From positions 2,870,460-2,934,459 of the forward strand of contig FJOG01000002.1 of assembly GCA_900073065.1 (NCBI GenBank): a stretch of 64,000 nucleotides of DNA, given 5' to 3'. This document shows, piece by piece, positions 33,599-44,380 of the stretch. The translations under genes were made by a program, and so were the position numbers. The DNA is from Phialocephala subalpina (lineage: Eukaryota > Ascomycota > Leotiomycetes > Helotiales > Mollisiaceae). Within the stretch, counting starts at the first letter, position 1. Every line of letters starts with the position of its first letter. The notes under the pieces were generated by a model. It searched no databases. It saw nothing but the letters and a program-made list of their open reading frames with translations, and was not told the DNA's origin.

Positions 33599-34051
33599 AT
33601 GGTTTCGCGACCGATCTTGAACGATCCGGGATTACTGATCTCTCCCGATGGCAACCCAGTACATATCATGCCCATGGAGATTTTTCGAATGATCATCGGC
33701 GTTAAATGAGAGCTTCCAAGCACTCTGCAGTTGCTGACACATCTTTGTCATGATAGCAAGTCTTACGGCCGATAGCATCAAAGGGCAATATTCTTTTCCT
33801 CACTCATACGCTCTTGTCCATTCTCTCTTTTGCGAACTCTAATTAAGGGGGATAAAAATTTCCTCCATGCGGTCCGGTCAATCTTACCACATTTGCATAA
33901 GAAAATATATGGTGCAGAGCGGAGGGGGACCGTCTTATCGGCGCAATAGGTCCCTTCAATCGTTGCTAAGCTCCTCCAAAGACATGAAAGAGATTCCCCG
34001 ACCCCGAGAACCAAGATCGTGATGCTTAGTTATGGCGTCTCTGTTGAGTAA
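33599..34051 (+). pseudogene. F-box protein relic
   Basis: From the ATG at 33599 one frame runs 150 codons to a TAA at 34049..34051, broken only by TGA (33707), TAG (33773) and TAG (33947). The opening, PGLLISPDGNPVHIMPMEIF, and the block PSTLQLLTHLCHDSKSYGR match the fungal F-box pattern 'LP.Ei...I......ps.LqlL..tChdf'. The later part (SSLIRSCPFSLLRTLI, FLHAVRSILPHLHKK) still reads like protein. All three stops could come from CGA or CAG by single C-to-T changes. An intact F-box protein would recruit substrates to an SCF ubiquitin ligase. With three stops it is most likely dead. Confidence 0.5.
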
Positions 34052-34317
34052 ACAACGATGCCGATGGCATTGTAATTTGGCCAAGCTCTCCACATCGAAT
34101 CAACGGCCAAACATTAATCTCTCCGAAGGACACAACTGCCGCCGAGTTTTTTTGCAATCACGTCGCGGATGTCTGTCATGCCCATGACTTCGCCAAGCAC
34201 TGTACGCAGATGATCACTGATACAATATACTGTTGAATTCGAATACTTATATACAGCTTGCTCAAGCTTTGGCCTAAACACAGAGGCAGTACGTTCAGAG
34301 CTTGAACTCAACAACAA

Positions 34318-35517
34318 ATGCCTTCGCTTAAAGAAATCTTGGTTATAGGAGGCACAGGGGCACAAGGAGCAGAAGTAGTCAAAGGTTGTATCTCCTGAGC
34401 ATTATCTCGTGAATATCACTGACACATGCAGCTCTGTCATTGTCTCAAAAATACTCTGTCCGAGTGTTGAGCAGAAATAAAGCATCAGAACGTGCCCGGC
34501 AATTGGCATTGCTTCCAAACGTAACTCTCATCCAAGGCCAACAAGACAACCAGAAGGATCTGCACAGAGCTTTCCACGGAGTATATGGAGCGTATGTCAA
34601 CACAGATGGCTTCACCCTTGGAGAGAAAGCAGAATTGTTCTATGGAATCCGAGCATATGAGATTGCCCGCCATGAGAAAGTCACCCACTACATTTGGGCC
34701 AACTCGGACTATGCGGTGAAGAAGGCGGGATGGGATGAGCAATACCACTGGGGACACAATGACGCCAAAGGGCGCGTTGGAGGTAAGAAAGTAGGCCAAA
34801 GTCTGAAAGTCTTCTGACAATTATGACTAGACCTGATTCTATCACATGGGCAAGGTGGAATGAAAAGCTCCCTGCTGACGACTGGCCCTTATATGGACAT
34901 GCTCTTTGATGGAATGTTTGTTCCTTCGAAAGAGGCAGATGACTCTTTTCTTTGGGCAAACCCTGCTAGTACGAGTCCCCAAGTCGCACTCATACAAGAA
35001 ATTAATTCTCCCAGGAAATGGTAAGATCCCTCTCATCGCACTCGAAGATGTCGGAACATATGCGCTATGGTTGTTCGATCATGTCAAAGAGTCTGCGGGA
35101 ATGGACCTCGAAGTTGCAACAGAGGAAGTCAGCTTCCAGGATATCGTCAAGACTTTCACCGAAGTGACGGGCCTGAAAGCTGCTCACAAATACGTGCCGC
35201 TCGAGGAATACCTACCTTTGGCAGAGCCATACCCGAATGCCCCTGCAAATTGGGCAGCGGACCCAAGTGTCACCAGAGATGAATCCAGCATGACCTGGCG
35301 AGAGAACTTCTCAGCGTGGTGGAGATTTTGGGGCGAGGGGTGCGGCGCTGACCGAAACTTCGAACTTCTGGACCGGATTCATCCAAGTCGAATCAGAAGT
35401 TTGGCGGAATGGATGCAGAAGGTTGAATACAGAGGAAGGCCGAAGAACATTCTCAAGAACATAGCTGATTTGAGAGCCAAAGTGGCGGACAAAGGCCACA
35501 CGAGCGTCTCTGCTTAG
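34318..35517 (+). CDS. NmrA-like family NAD(P)-binding protein
   Basis: Exons 34318..34384, 34432..34782, 34831..34968 and 35015..35517 (introns 46-48 nt) join in phase to give 352 residues. The N-terminus LVIGGTGAQGAEVVK is the Rossmann dinucleotide motif GxxGxxG of atypical SDRs, followed by VRVLSRNKAS, whose Arg suggests NADP(H) preference. The middle has YIWANSDYAVKKAG where classical SDRs have YxxxK. ALEDVGTYALWLFDH and EVSFQDIVKTFTEVTG are typical late NmrA-like blocks. NmrA itself senses the NADP redox state and represses GATA factors; most members of this branch have unknown substrates. Read without the fourth intron, the frame ends early; the ASTSPQ stretch is intron, not protein. 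Confidence 0.85.
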
Positions 35518-36282
35518 ACTGCTCTCTTGGCTATATCATAAGCTGTAGCATCCATGATTTATTCCTTTGCAAAATTAGTGTGCTGAAATGCTATGCGAGG
35601 ACAAACAAAAATCAAAGAACATTACAGCAAGAAACAACGGTTGCCGATGATGCGAATTCCTCGCCTTATGACTAACATTTCAAGGAAAATCGTGCAAACA
35701 AGCAAGCAGCAGGTACGACCGACAATTCTATACATACCCATCAATTCTTACCACAGAACAAACGTGCTGCTACTATATGGATATGGCCTAACGCCCCGCA
35801 GCTTCAAACTCTAGATCTTGAAGCAATCAACGTGTTGAATAGCAGCAACGACCAGGGTTTCGACGAAGGATTAGGAGACCAGTGAGAATTACATGCAACA
35901 GGATAGCAGCCAAACAAGCATTCCATAATTGGTACTCTACAGGTATTTGTTGAGGCAGCTTGCGACTCGAATGTCGAGCCTTGAGTCCGACAATTTGAGG
36001 AAAGATGCGTCTACACCGGTGGTACAGAGTTCGAACAAGAACGGAATTTTTTTTTTTGAAGTTGCTCCTCTCCTAAGCAAGGCGATGCCACCAACGATTA
36101 GAACTGAGGTCTAGATAAGGAGGAGCAACTTTGTCGAGATCGGTGATGTCAGAACTTTGGTTGAGTCACGTGAAGCAACGCGACGCGACAAAAGTCGCGT
36201 CGAGGCGAGGACGCGGTTATAACAAGCCACCTTGAACACTTTTCTCCACCAAGGTCTTTCACCAAAAGCAAATTCAACAAAT
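35518..36282. other. Intergenic
   Basis: Contains a run of twelve or so T near 36045-36056 and no recognised gene. The last 50 bases are the probable leader of the gene at 36283. Confidence 0.45.
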
Positions 36283-38616
36283 ATGCCTCCACGAAGAAAG
36301 AGTGCCCCAGCAGGCCGAGTGTACAAGTCTGCGACTCCATTACTGCAAACAAAACTCACAGGGCAGAAGAAGCGCATCAAGTCCTATGGAAAGCATACGA
36401 CGCGGCGCGCGAAGGAGGACAGCACGCTTACACAGATTGGATTTATAAAGCTCAAGGACCGCCCTGAGGAAGACGAAGAGCAGGAAGGAGAGGGGGCAGA
36501 TGAGGAGGAATCAGATTACGAAGTCGCATCTAAGAAGCGCAAGACGAAGCGGAGAAGGACCAGTGGAGACAAGCCATCTGCAACCCCGGCAGAAGAGGAA
36601 GAGTCGGATTATGAAGAGGCTTCCAAGAAGAGCAAGATAAAGCGGAGCAGAACTACTGGGGACAAACAATCTGTAACCCCGCAATGGCATACACAGACTA
36701 TTACACAACTCGACTGGAGCTTCTCTACGAACGAAGACGCCGGAGAAGATGTGGAAGAGAATGTGGAGCAAGAGCGCGACATATTCGATGTGCCTAGTTC
36801 CTCGCAATCAGTCCATCTTCCTACGAACGTCCGGAGGCTTTCCGGGCATATCAAAGCTGGTCCAAGTAGGAGGGAAGAATCGCCAATTATAGAGAGCATG
36901 GAGGAGGAATTGCCAGATCTGGACAACATGCGAGCGGAATCACCGATTCTAGATATGCCTCCGCCTCCAACGCCGCGAAGAGAGATACGTCTCGAGATAC
37001 CATCCTCCCAGTCACCAGCGACTCCACTCTCTGTACATCGAGGATCCGCGAGACAACATTCTCCTCTACGAGAGAAGTCCATTAATGCTAATGCTATCCC
37101 ATTCGACCTCAACCGAAGACTACAGTCAGGTCCCGACAAGCTTCCCAAGCTAGAGATTGAGGATACTTTCGACAGTGGGAATAGTACAAGCCAAGCAAGA
37201 GACGTTCCTTCCTCACCTGACAAGAGACCGAGTCCTGCCAAAAGTGTCAGGTTCGCATTGCCAGAGGAAGATGAAGAAATTGAGACTCTGGCATCGCCGT
37301 CTATCAAGAAAGAGTCAACTCAGACTTCCACACAGCAAAGAAACAGTGGGCGACCAGTCAAGTCTGAGATTCTTGACTCTGACGAAGAGGACGAGGAGGA
37401 CTGGGATGGAGCAGAAGTGAGTCTGAAAGCGGAAGCAAGCCAAGCGGAAACATCTGCCAACGCCTCTCAAGAGCATGATGACGAGCCAGAGACCTTCTAT
37501 GGCGACATTGGTCTCGAAACCCAATTCGAGCTAGTAAAGTCCACTTCCGACTCAGCAGGAAACGGTGAATCAGTAGATGGCGGCGAGGCAGAAACAACTG
37601 CGAGTGGTGAAACGCAGATTGGAGAAACTCAAAGAGTCTCGACGCAACACGTTGCCGTCATGAAGCCTCGAACGGAGAATTCAGATATATTCATCTCAAT
37701 TCATCCAAAGCACGTCACAAACATCGTCAACCGGACCAAAAACCATGAGTTCCGGACCTGGAAATTTCCTGACAAAGTATGCCGTGTATGGATATACGAG
37801 ACGGTACCCATTCGCGCCTTGAAATACATGGCTGAGATCAGCTCTGCGAAGAAACCTGGGGAAATCCTCAACGAAGGTGGTATAGGCAATGCCGCATTCA
37901 ATGCCAAACCTCCCGAGAGCTCCAATTACGCATACGAAATATTGCGGCTTTACGAGCTTGCTGATGTAATGCCAATCAACGAGCTCAAATCAAAAGGGTG
38001 GCTCAAAGCTGGTCCTCAGAAAATGGCCTGGGTACGTCCAGTGGTGCTTGACGAGCTTGTTGCAAATCTCAAGCCCCCGCTGTTCGACAACGACAACACT
38101 GCTGAGGAAGCTCCCGCTTCATCGTCGACTGATACGCAAGAAGTCGAAGAGCAACTTCTCAGCACAATCAGTCAGTTCACCCAGCCAGCTCAGCCTTCGG
38201 AACTTGCCTCTAGTCAAGCTGTTGCAGTCAAGACGGAAGCAGAGACGATTCCACCGCCGAGCTCAATGCCACGTCACGAAACTCCTAGGCGGGCAAGTAG
38301 TCCACCACACCCCTCACAGGCCTCGACCGTGGACCTCACTCAAGCGACGCCTCAGCTACCATCCCAGGAAGTGGAGGGGGAAATAATCTGGGAGTCTCCA
38401 GCTCGACCAGTGGCTTCCAGTACCCCCATGAGGCTACCAACACCTAGAGCTGGAGGATCAGAACATCATGGACCTGACGCAATATTGCCATATTCAATGT
38501 CTTCGTCGCAATTTTTGTCCAGGAGTCAATTGTTGCCTGATAGTCTTCTGAATGAGGATGTACCAGGGCCGCCTCGTTTCATTCATGATTCTGATTCGGA
38601 AGATGATGAGCTTTGA
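36283..38616 (+). CDS. Large acidic nuclear-type protein with an ASCH/PUA-like domain
   Basis: A single exon of 777 residues; the start at 36283 (MPPRRKSAPAGRVYKS) opens a basic, AT-hook-like N-terminus. Two imperfect tandem repeats of about 30 residues follow near 85-150, each of the form EEESDYE.ASKK..K.(R/K)R(R/S)(R)T.GDK. A long low-complexity acidic region covers about 150-460. The only folded region, about 467-610, starts DIFISIHPKHVTNIVNRTK and continues with HEFRTWKFP, VCRVWIYETVPI and LKYMAEIS. The pattern 'isI.p.hv..I....K..EfR.....' with a following strand-rich part is that of ASCH/PUA-fold domains, which bind RNA or modified nucleotides. The C-terminal 170 residues are again disordered, with repeated Ser/Thr-Pro sites. 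I infer a chromatin or RNA-associated role; no named orthologue is known to me. Confidence 0.7.
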   Translation: MPPRRKSAPAGRVYKSATPLLQTKLTGQKKRIKSYGKHTTRRAKEDSTLTQIGFIKLKDRPEEDEEQEGEGADEEESDYEVASKKRKTKRRRTSGDKPSATPAEEEESDYEEASKKSKIKRSRTTGDKQSVTPQWHTQTITQLDWSFSTNEDAGEDVEENVEQERDIFDVPSSSQSVHLPTNVRRLSGHIKAGPSRREESPIIESMEEELPDLDNMRAESPILDMPPPPTPRREIRLEIPSSQSPATPLSVHRGSARQHSPLREKSINANAIPFDLNRRLQSGPDKLPKLEIEDTFDSGNSTSQARDVPSSPDKRPSPAKSVRFALPEEDEEIETLASPSIKKESTQTSTQQRNSGRPVKSEILDSDEEDEEDWDGAEVSLKAEASQAETSANASQEHDDEPETFYGDIGLETQFELVKSTSDSAGNGESVDGGEAETTASGETQIGETQRVSTQHVAVMKPRTENSDIFISIHPKHVTNIVNRTKNHEFRTWKFPDKVCRVWIYETVPIRALKYMAEISSAKKPGEILNEGGIGNAAFNAKPPESSNYAYEILRLYELADVMPINELKSKGWLKAGPQKMAWVRPVVLDELVANLKPPLFDNDNTAEEAPASSSTDTQEVEEQLLSTISQFTQPAQPSELASSQAVAVKTEAETIPPPSSMPRHETPRRASSPPHPSQASTVDLTQATPQLPSQEVEGEIIWESPARPVASSTPMRLPTPRAGGSEHHGPDAILPYSMSSSQFLSRSQLLPDSLLNEDVPGPPRFIHDSDSEDDEL

Positions 38617-38783
38617 TGAATAGGATAGCATGGTAGGACTAGAGTTGCTGTGAGCTTGGAAATTGCAAGATGAGGGTATGCAGGACTATAGGAAACAGGA
38701 TATAGGTACAGAATTACGCTACTATGCAATGGCTACTGGCCAGGATGCTTCCATGGAGGCCAAAAACAAATTTCACAACAACA

Positions 38784-41189
38784 TCATGAAGACCCTTCCC
38801 CCTTCTCCTCCGTGACCGTCCTACTACTCCCAACACTCGGGCCCTCTCCACTTGCACCGCCAACATCCATCTTCTTCTCCGTCATTCTCTTACCCTCTTC
38901 CTGATCACCACTATTTCCGTCCTTTTCCAATTCCTCTTTTCGGAACACATCCAACTCCCTCTCAAGCGTCTCATGCAACCTCTCAAGCACCCACTCACTC
39001 TCCTCCTTATTCCCCATCAATGGACTCCTATTCCCCACCCAACTCCACTTCACACTCTTATTCCCCTCATCCTTCGTCGCAGCCCCCAATCTCCCCCCAT
39101 CCGGTCTCGGCTTTCTTTTTGCCTTTCTGTGTGTTTCGGCTGAAGACTCATCTTCTCCTATCAACTTGAGGTACCAGGCCCATTCGTCGAATGTATATTT
39201 TCTGGGCGGGGTGGAGTGCAGGTGTTTCATAACTTTTCCTATCTCCTTCACCAGAATCAAATGATAATGGGCTCGGGATTCTGGGAGCTCGTCATTCTTC
39301 TCCCCTTGTTTGGCGGCCCGTGTCGTCTCCTGATTTGCGCGGTCGCCGGCTGCGCGTTGAGCTGCTGATTCGGGGTCGTTTTTTCGCTCTGATTCGGAGT
39401 CTGAGGAGTTCCGGCGACGAGTTTCTCCTAGTATTCCAGGAGGTTGTTCCGAGACATCGTCGGCGAAGAGTCGGCCTCGTGTTAGGTTGTTGGCTGATTC
39501 TTTCAAGGAGGCTTTGACGCCTTGTTCTCCTGGTAGGACGGTAAAGTTTCCAATCCATAATGTAAGGTCGCGAATTCCTTTCACAATGGTGTCGCCCATA
39601 TTCGAGATGAGGATTGTGAGAGATGGAATGGCGAGTAAGGACCAGAAGACGAAGAAGGCTTTCCCGGAGTTTGATTCAGGGTAGATATCTCCGTAGCCAA
39701 TGGTGAGGAGGGAGGTGTAGGCGAAGTACATAGATTCGAAATATGTCCAGTTCTGTCCGTACTCGGACTGTTCGAATACAGCGGCTCCGATGAACCAGAG
39801 TAGAAGCCAGGTGGTTCCTGAGATTATAAGAGAGGTCCAGCGACGTTTGGTATGTGCTTGTTCTTGGATCCTACGCATCATTTCGAATTCTTGTTGTCGG
39901 CGTTCCCGCTCATTGGTGGATGTTTGTTGGAGGGTTTGGGATGATTGGCGGGACATGGGGGCTTTTTCATCGTGGATTGGTCGAAGAATTGAGCCTTTGT
40001 TTTGCTTTTCCAATCTTTTGAGGAGACGTTCGCGTTCTTTTTCGACCATTCGAGCACCCATTTTGACTTTGCCGCGTTCGAGGACCAGAGAACGGATTGA
40101 GCCAATGACGAGACCGAGGATGATGATTCCACCAATTGCAAATGGAAAGAGTAGCCCTCGACCAAGATGTGTTGCTGGCGAAAAGTCTCCAATTCCTACT
40201 GTCAACAGCGTAAAGTCTGCCCAGTACACGGCATCCAGGTATTTCCATCCTTCGATATGAGAGAACACCAAAGCTCCCAGAAGCAAGTAGACAAGGAAAC
40301 TGATGGTTTGCAGCATCAATGTCCTTTGGCTCATCGTCAACTGGAATTCCTTGTCATAGTGACCGCGGTACGCTCCATATACGGTGACGAGCATCATGGT
40401 CGCCACCATAAAGTAAAGTGCCGCGGAGAAGATGGCATAGTAGAATGCTTGTGAGAAAGCATGGTCCGATCGAGGTTCAATAACAAGGGGGCCACTTGCA
40501 CAGGCGCATAGACCGATCAGAGCAAACGAGGATAGATACCTAGTCGTCTATGAGTAACTTGATTAGATTGCGGATGCAGCTGATCATACCATCCTATGAT
40601 CGTGATGGGTTGTGCAATAGAGAACCGAACTCTCTTAGCCATGTTCATCAGCAGGAAGAAATTCGAGATAATGGCGAGCGCCAACTGGGCGGCATTTATG
40701 CCTATCAACCTAGAGAAGGCTTCAAGTCAACATAGCTGTCAAATATGCATATGTGGGGTATGCCAAGAGAAGCCAAGAGCTGTCGAAATCTGGGGTACGC
40801 ACCATTTTGGATCGTCTATGGGTATTGCATTATCTTCTGGGGTTCCTGGTGGTATATAGACTCTCCAATGCACGGCTAGGGCACAGATACTGAAGGCTGA
40901 TGCCATAGGGCCAAATGTCCCGGCGATGAGTGGGAAGGCTGTACTGGCGAACCACCATCGACTAAAAGGAATAAAATCAGTTTTGCTCTATCAGACATGG
41001 ATACGAAGCCCGATCCTTGGCCTCAAGAGCGCCTTTCGGACGCGCCAGGACGGAAACTTTGTATAAATCATACCTGGGAGCCAGGAACTCCTGTTCATCT
41101 TCTTCCCTTTCATCTCGCTCATCGTGGGCTTGGTTCTCCACGTCCTTTGCATCGTTTGAGATAGGCTCGTCGAGTCCTGGATCGTTCAT
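38784..41189 (-). CDS. TOK1: Outward-rectifier potassium channel, TOK1 type (two pore domains)
   Basis: Exons 41189..41074, 40961..40803, 40709..40590 and 40539..38784 join in phase to give 716 residues. Fungal TOK channels have eight TM helices and two P loops in the plasma membrane and pass K+ outward. Both selectivity filters are visible: TVGIGDFSP (about 245-253) and TIGYGDIYP (about 411-419). Five or so hydrophobic segments precede the first pore, as expected (FPLIAGTFGPMASAFSICA, LALAIISNFFLLMNMA and others). A long acidic/basic cytosolic tail of about 270 residues follows the last helix. The N-terminus (DDERDEREEDEQEFLAPR region) is acidic. Its 3' end faces that of the ASCH-like gene, 167 bp apart; its start lies 550 bp from RAD4 on the other strand. 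Confidence 0.92.
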
Positions 41190-41548
41190 CTTGACACTTG
41201 CTACTTGTCCACCGAGATTGTGTCCTTGAGCTGCAAATTCAAATAGAGATCATCTCAGAAGAAGAAAAATGGAAACGATAAGGAATATCATGTTCATAAA
41301 AGCTTATTTTCAAGCACCCGCCTGGACCACTCGAGCACCACCAGGGTCTTGAATTGCAAAGGCAAGCATGGTTGTGAAAATATGACGTCGATGGACGCCA
41401 GTCAGCTTGCAAGATTTTGGAAGTTGATCTGCAAGCCTCTTTTTACAGGGATGCTAGAAGCGAGCGGAAAGGAGAAAAGAAACTGCGACACCCGAAGGCA
41501 AATTAAGATGGAGGTTTAGCCGCGCGTCTGCGCTTGTGATAAGGAGCT
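41190..41548. other. Divergent region between TOK1 and RAD4
   Basis: 359 bp up to the upstream ORF of RAD4; presumably holds both promoters. No motif stands out. Confidence 0.45.
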
Positions 41549-41788
41549 ATGAATCACCCCGACGAGCTCGTCAACAACTCGCGACTTCTCGATTTTGCTC
41601 TCAAAGACCATCTCGAGAACGCCGTCGATTTTGGATATCAGCCAACCTATGCTGGACCTCTCACTCACTTTACAATAGCAAAGGACGAGATTTGCCCCTT
41701 TCATCAAGCTCGCCTCCAGGCAACCATGAACCATCACCATGCCGCCAAAACGAAGAGGACGGCCACCGAAGAACGCATTGGCCGATGA
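41549..41788 (+). CDS. Upstream ORF overlapping the RAD4 start
   Basis: A 79-codon frame starts at 41549, ends at a TGA at 41786..41788 and overlaps the first 50 bases of RAD4 in a different frame. Its sequence is not low-complexity (DELVNNSRLLDFALKDHLEN, then DFGYQPTYAGPLTHFTIAKD). If the RAD4 transcript begins upstream of 41549, ribosomes translating this frame would pass the RAD4 start, so it would lower RAD4 translation. If the transcript begins later it has no meaning. It could also be a small gene of its own. Confidence 0.35.
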   Translation: MNHPDELVNNSRLLDFALKDHLENAVDFGYQPTYAGPLTHFTIAKDEICPFHQARLQATMNHHHAAKTKRTATEERIGR

Positions 41789-44380
41789 GAAGGATCTGAA
41801 TGCTTTTACAGGATTTTCAGATACAACAGCAACGCCAAAGAAGGCAGGTGGAAGGAAAGGGAAAGGGAAAGCAAGCTCGAGCCGAGCGGCGGTTCCAGAT
41901 GTCTACCGGGAAATGCTTGCGGAGGCGCTTCCAGCACAATCGGATATCCCAGAGAGGCCGCTGAAGAGACGAAAAACTGGAAGACGAGAATCTCAGACTG
42001 CAGTGGCTAGCTCGGCTAAAGCACCTGATCCAGTGACTGAGGACACGGACGAGGACGAGGATATCGAATTTGAAGATGTTCTTACTCCAAAAGACGATGA
42101 CGATGCGGAGTCAGATGAAGATGAGTTCAAGTTACCGGCAAAGCTACAGCAAACCGCCTATCGAGACTCGGATGACGAATCCGAGGACGAAGACAACGAA
42201 TGGGAGGGCGTAGACTTTGATACTTTGCCTGCCGAGGCGGAGGCAAGCGGAGACCTTGAACTGACCCTTACGAAGAAAGCTCCTGCAGCTGAACCAAAGG
42301 CTACGACCCGAAGAAGGAAAGTTGTTTCCAAAGACGAGAAGGTCATTCGATTACAGACCCACAAGATGCACGTGCTTTGTCTGCTATCACATTTGGACAG
42401 AAGGAACGAATGGGTCAATGATCCAGAAACAAAGTACACACTGAGGAAGCTACTCGACAAGAAAACTTTGGGGTTTCTGAGACCAAGAACCGACCTGTCC
42501 CAGTTCTCGCAGACAGAGTCACTAAAGAAGGGTCTCGATCAAGCCTGCGTTATGTGGAGAACGAAGTTCAAGATCACGGCAAGAGGCACGAGGAGATCAC
42601 TTTGGGCTGAAAATGACGAAGATTTGGAGAATGTAAGTCATGTATTGTTTTCGAAGTCGTACGCGAAATTCTAATATCCCACAGTACGTGCTTGCCGATG
42701 ATGCAGACACCACATTCGATAAGTCTGAGTTTCGGGAAGCCGCTCAGAAGCTCAAAGGCTCCAGAGATGTAGGCGCACAGCTCTTTTGCTCGTTGTTGCG
42801 AAGTGCTGAAGTTGAAACCCGGCTGGTGTGTTCTCTCCAACCACTCTCATTTAATGCCGGTGGTCCATCTATGCCTCAAGCTCCGAAGAAGAAAGCTAGA
42901 CCAGCAACGCCAGAGAGTGATGAGGAAGAGGCGGTTAATACGCATGCTGGCAATTTCCAGTTCGGCACCCCTAGCACTGCAGCCACGTCTAGCGTGCCAA
43001 TGAACCCTCGACTGCGTCTCGGCCATCCGAACGCTGCAGGGTACCACATGCCTAATATAAGTTCCGCAGCTCGCCTTCCGCCAAAACCAAAGCCAAAGCC
43101 CATACATGAGTCTCCATATCCAGTATTCTGGGTAGAGGTCTTTGACGAAGCACACCAGAAATGGTTGCCTGTCGACCCCTTGGTGACGGAGTCAATTGCG
43201 AGACCACGAGACTTCGAGCCACCAGCAAACGATCGAGAGAATAGCATGTCGTACGTTATTGGTTTCGAAGAAGAAGGATGTGCTCGAGACGTTACCAGAA
43301 GATATACCAAGGCATACAATGCCAAGACGAGGAAGAATCGAGTCGAGTCCACGCCTGGAGGAGACAAGTGGTGGAGGCGAGCGATGAGGCTATACGCTCG
43401 TGGCTACTCCAGCGATGCCGACCAGATAGAGGACACTGAATTAGCAGCCATAGAGGCCAGGGAGCCGATGCCAAAAAATATTCAAGATTTCAAGGACCAT
43501 CCCTATTACGCACTAGAAAGGCATCTCAGGCGAAATGAGGTCTTGGTCGCCCCTCGAGAAGCTGGGAAAATTGCAGCTGGACGAGATAAAAATGCTCCTG
43601 GAGGAAAGAAAATGGAAAGTGTCTACAGGAGGACGCACGTCAAGATAGCCCGGAGTGCTGATGCGTGGTATCGACTTGGCAGAGATGTCAAAATGGGAGA
43701 ACAACCCGTGAAGACCGTCGCTCCGAAGAAGAGACCGGATGACGATGACGTGGGTGACGAAGTGGACGAGCGAGCCGGCACAAATCTCTATACTGAGGAT
43801 CAAACGGAACCCTGTGTGATTCCACCGATTGTCAATGGACGCGTTCCAAAGAATTCATTCGGAAACATCGATATTTTCGTACCGTCTATGGTGCCTCCTG
43901 GAGGCGTGCACATACCTTGTGGGTATCTCTTGCTTCGGTTTCGGACGTGCACTAACAGTCGTAGACGCTGAAGCACAACGCGCTGCAAGGATCGTTGGCG
44001 TCGACTACGCAGATGCCTTGACGGGCTTCGAATTCAGAGGTCGCCATGGAACAGCTGTCTTGAAGGGAGTTGTTGTCGCCGCCGAGTATCGGGAAGCTGT
44101 CGAAGCTGTGATCGTTGGTCTCCGTGACGAGCAAGCCCGAATCGAAGAAGCAGTGCGTTCTGCTGCTGTTGATAAGATGTGGAGACGCTTGTTGAGGGGG
44201 TTGAGAATCAAGGCGCATATCGAAGCTACCTATGGGAAAGATGACCCTGAGCCAGAAGTGGCCCAGCATGAGGTAGCGGAGGTGGAAAGTAATGCTAGCG
44301 AGTATCTCGACGATGAGTACGGAGGTGGAGGTTTCCTTCCAGAGGACGACGATGGCGGTGGTGGGTTCTTTCCGGAGTAA
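41739..44380 (+). CDS. RAD4: DNA damage recognition protein RAD4/XPC
   Basis: Exons 41739..42632, 42685..43918 and 43965..44380 (52- and 46-nt introns) give 847 residues. Rad4 with Rad23 recognises helix-distorting lesions and starts global nucleotide excision repair in the nucleus. The N-terminus is AT-hook-like (PPKRRGRPPKN) then acidic. The transglutaminase-like core includes VFWVEVFDEAHQKWLPVDP and YVIGFEEEGCARDVTRRY. BHD1 begins FKDHPYYALERHLRRNE and includes VYRRTHVKIARSADAWYRLG. BHD2 reads PSMVPPGGVHIP, and BHD3 AARIVGVDYADALTGFEFRG, the hairpin that inserts at the lesion. The last 20 residues are Gly/Asp/Glu-rich with a doubled GGGF(L/F)PE motif. The order and spacing of domains are normal. 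Confidence 0.94.

Noticed and set aside
36040..36060. Poly-T run as a possible terminator or transposon tail
   Set aside because: No target-site duplication or element body beside it; ordinary homopolymer in intergenic DNA.
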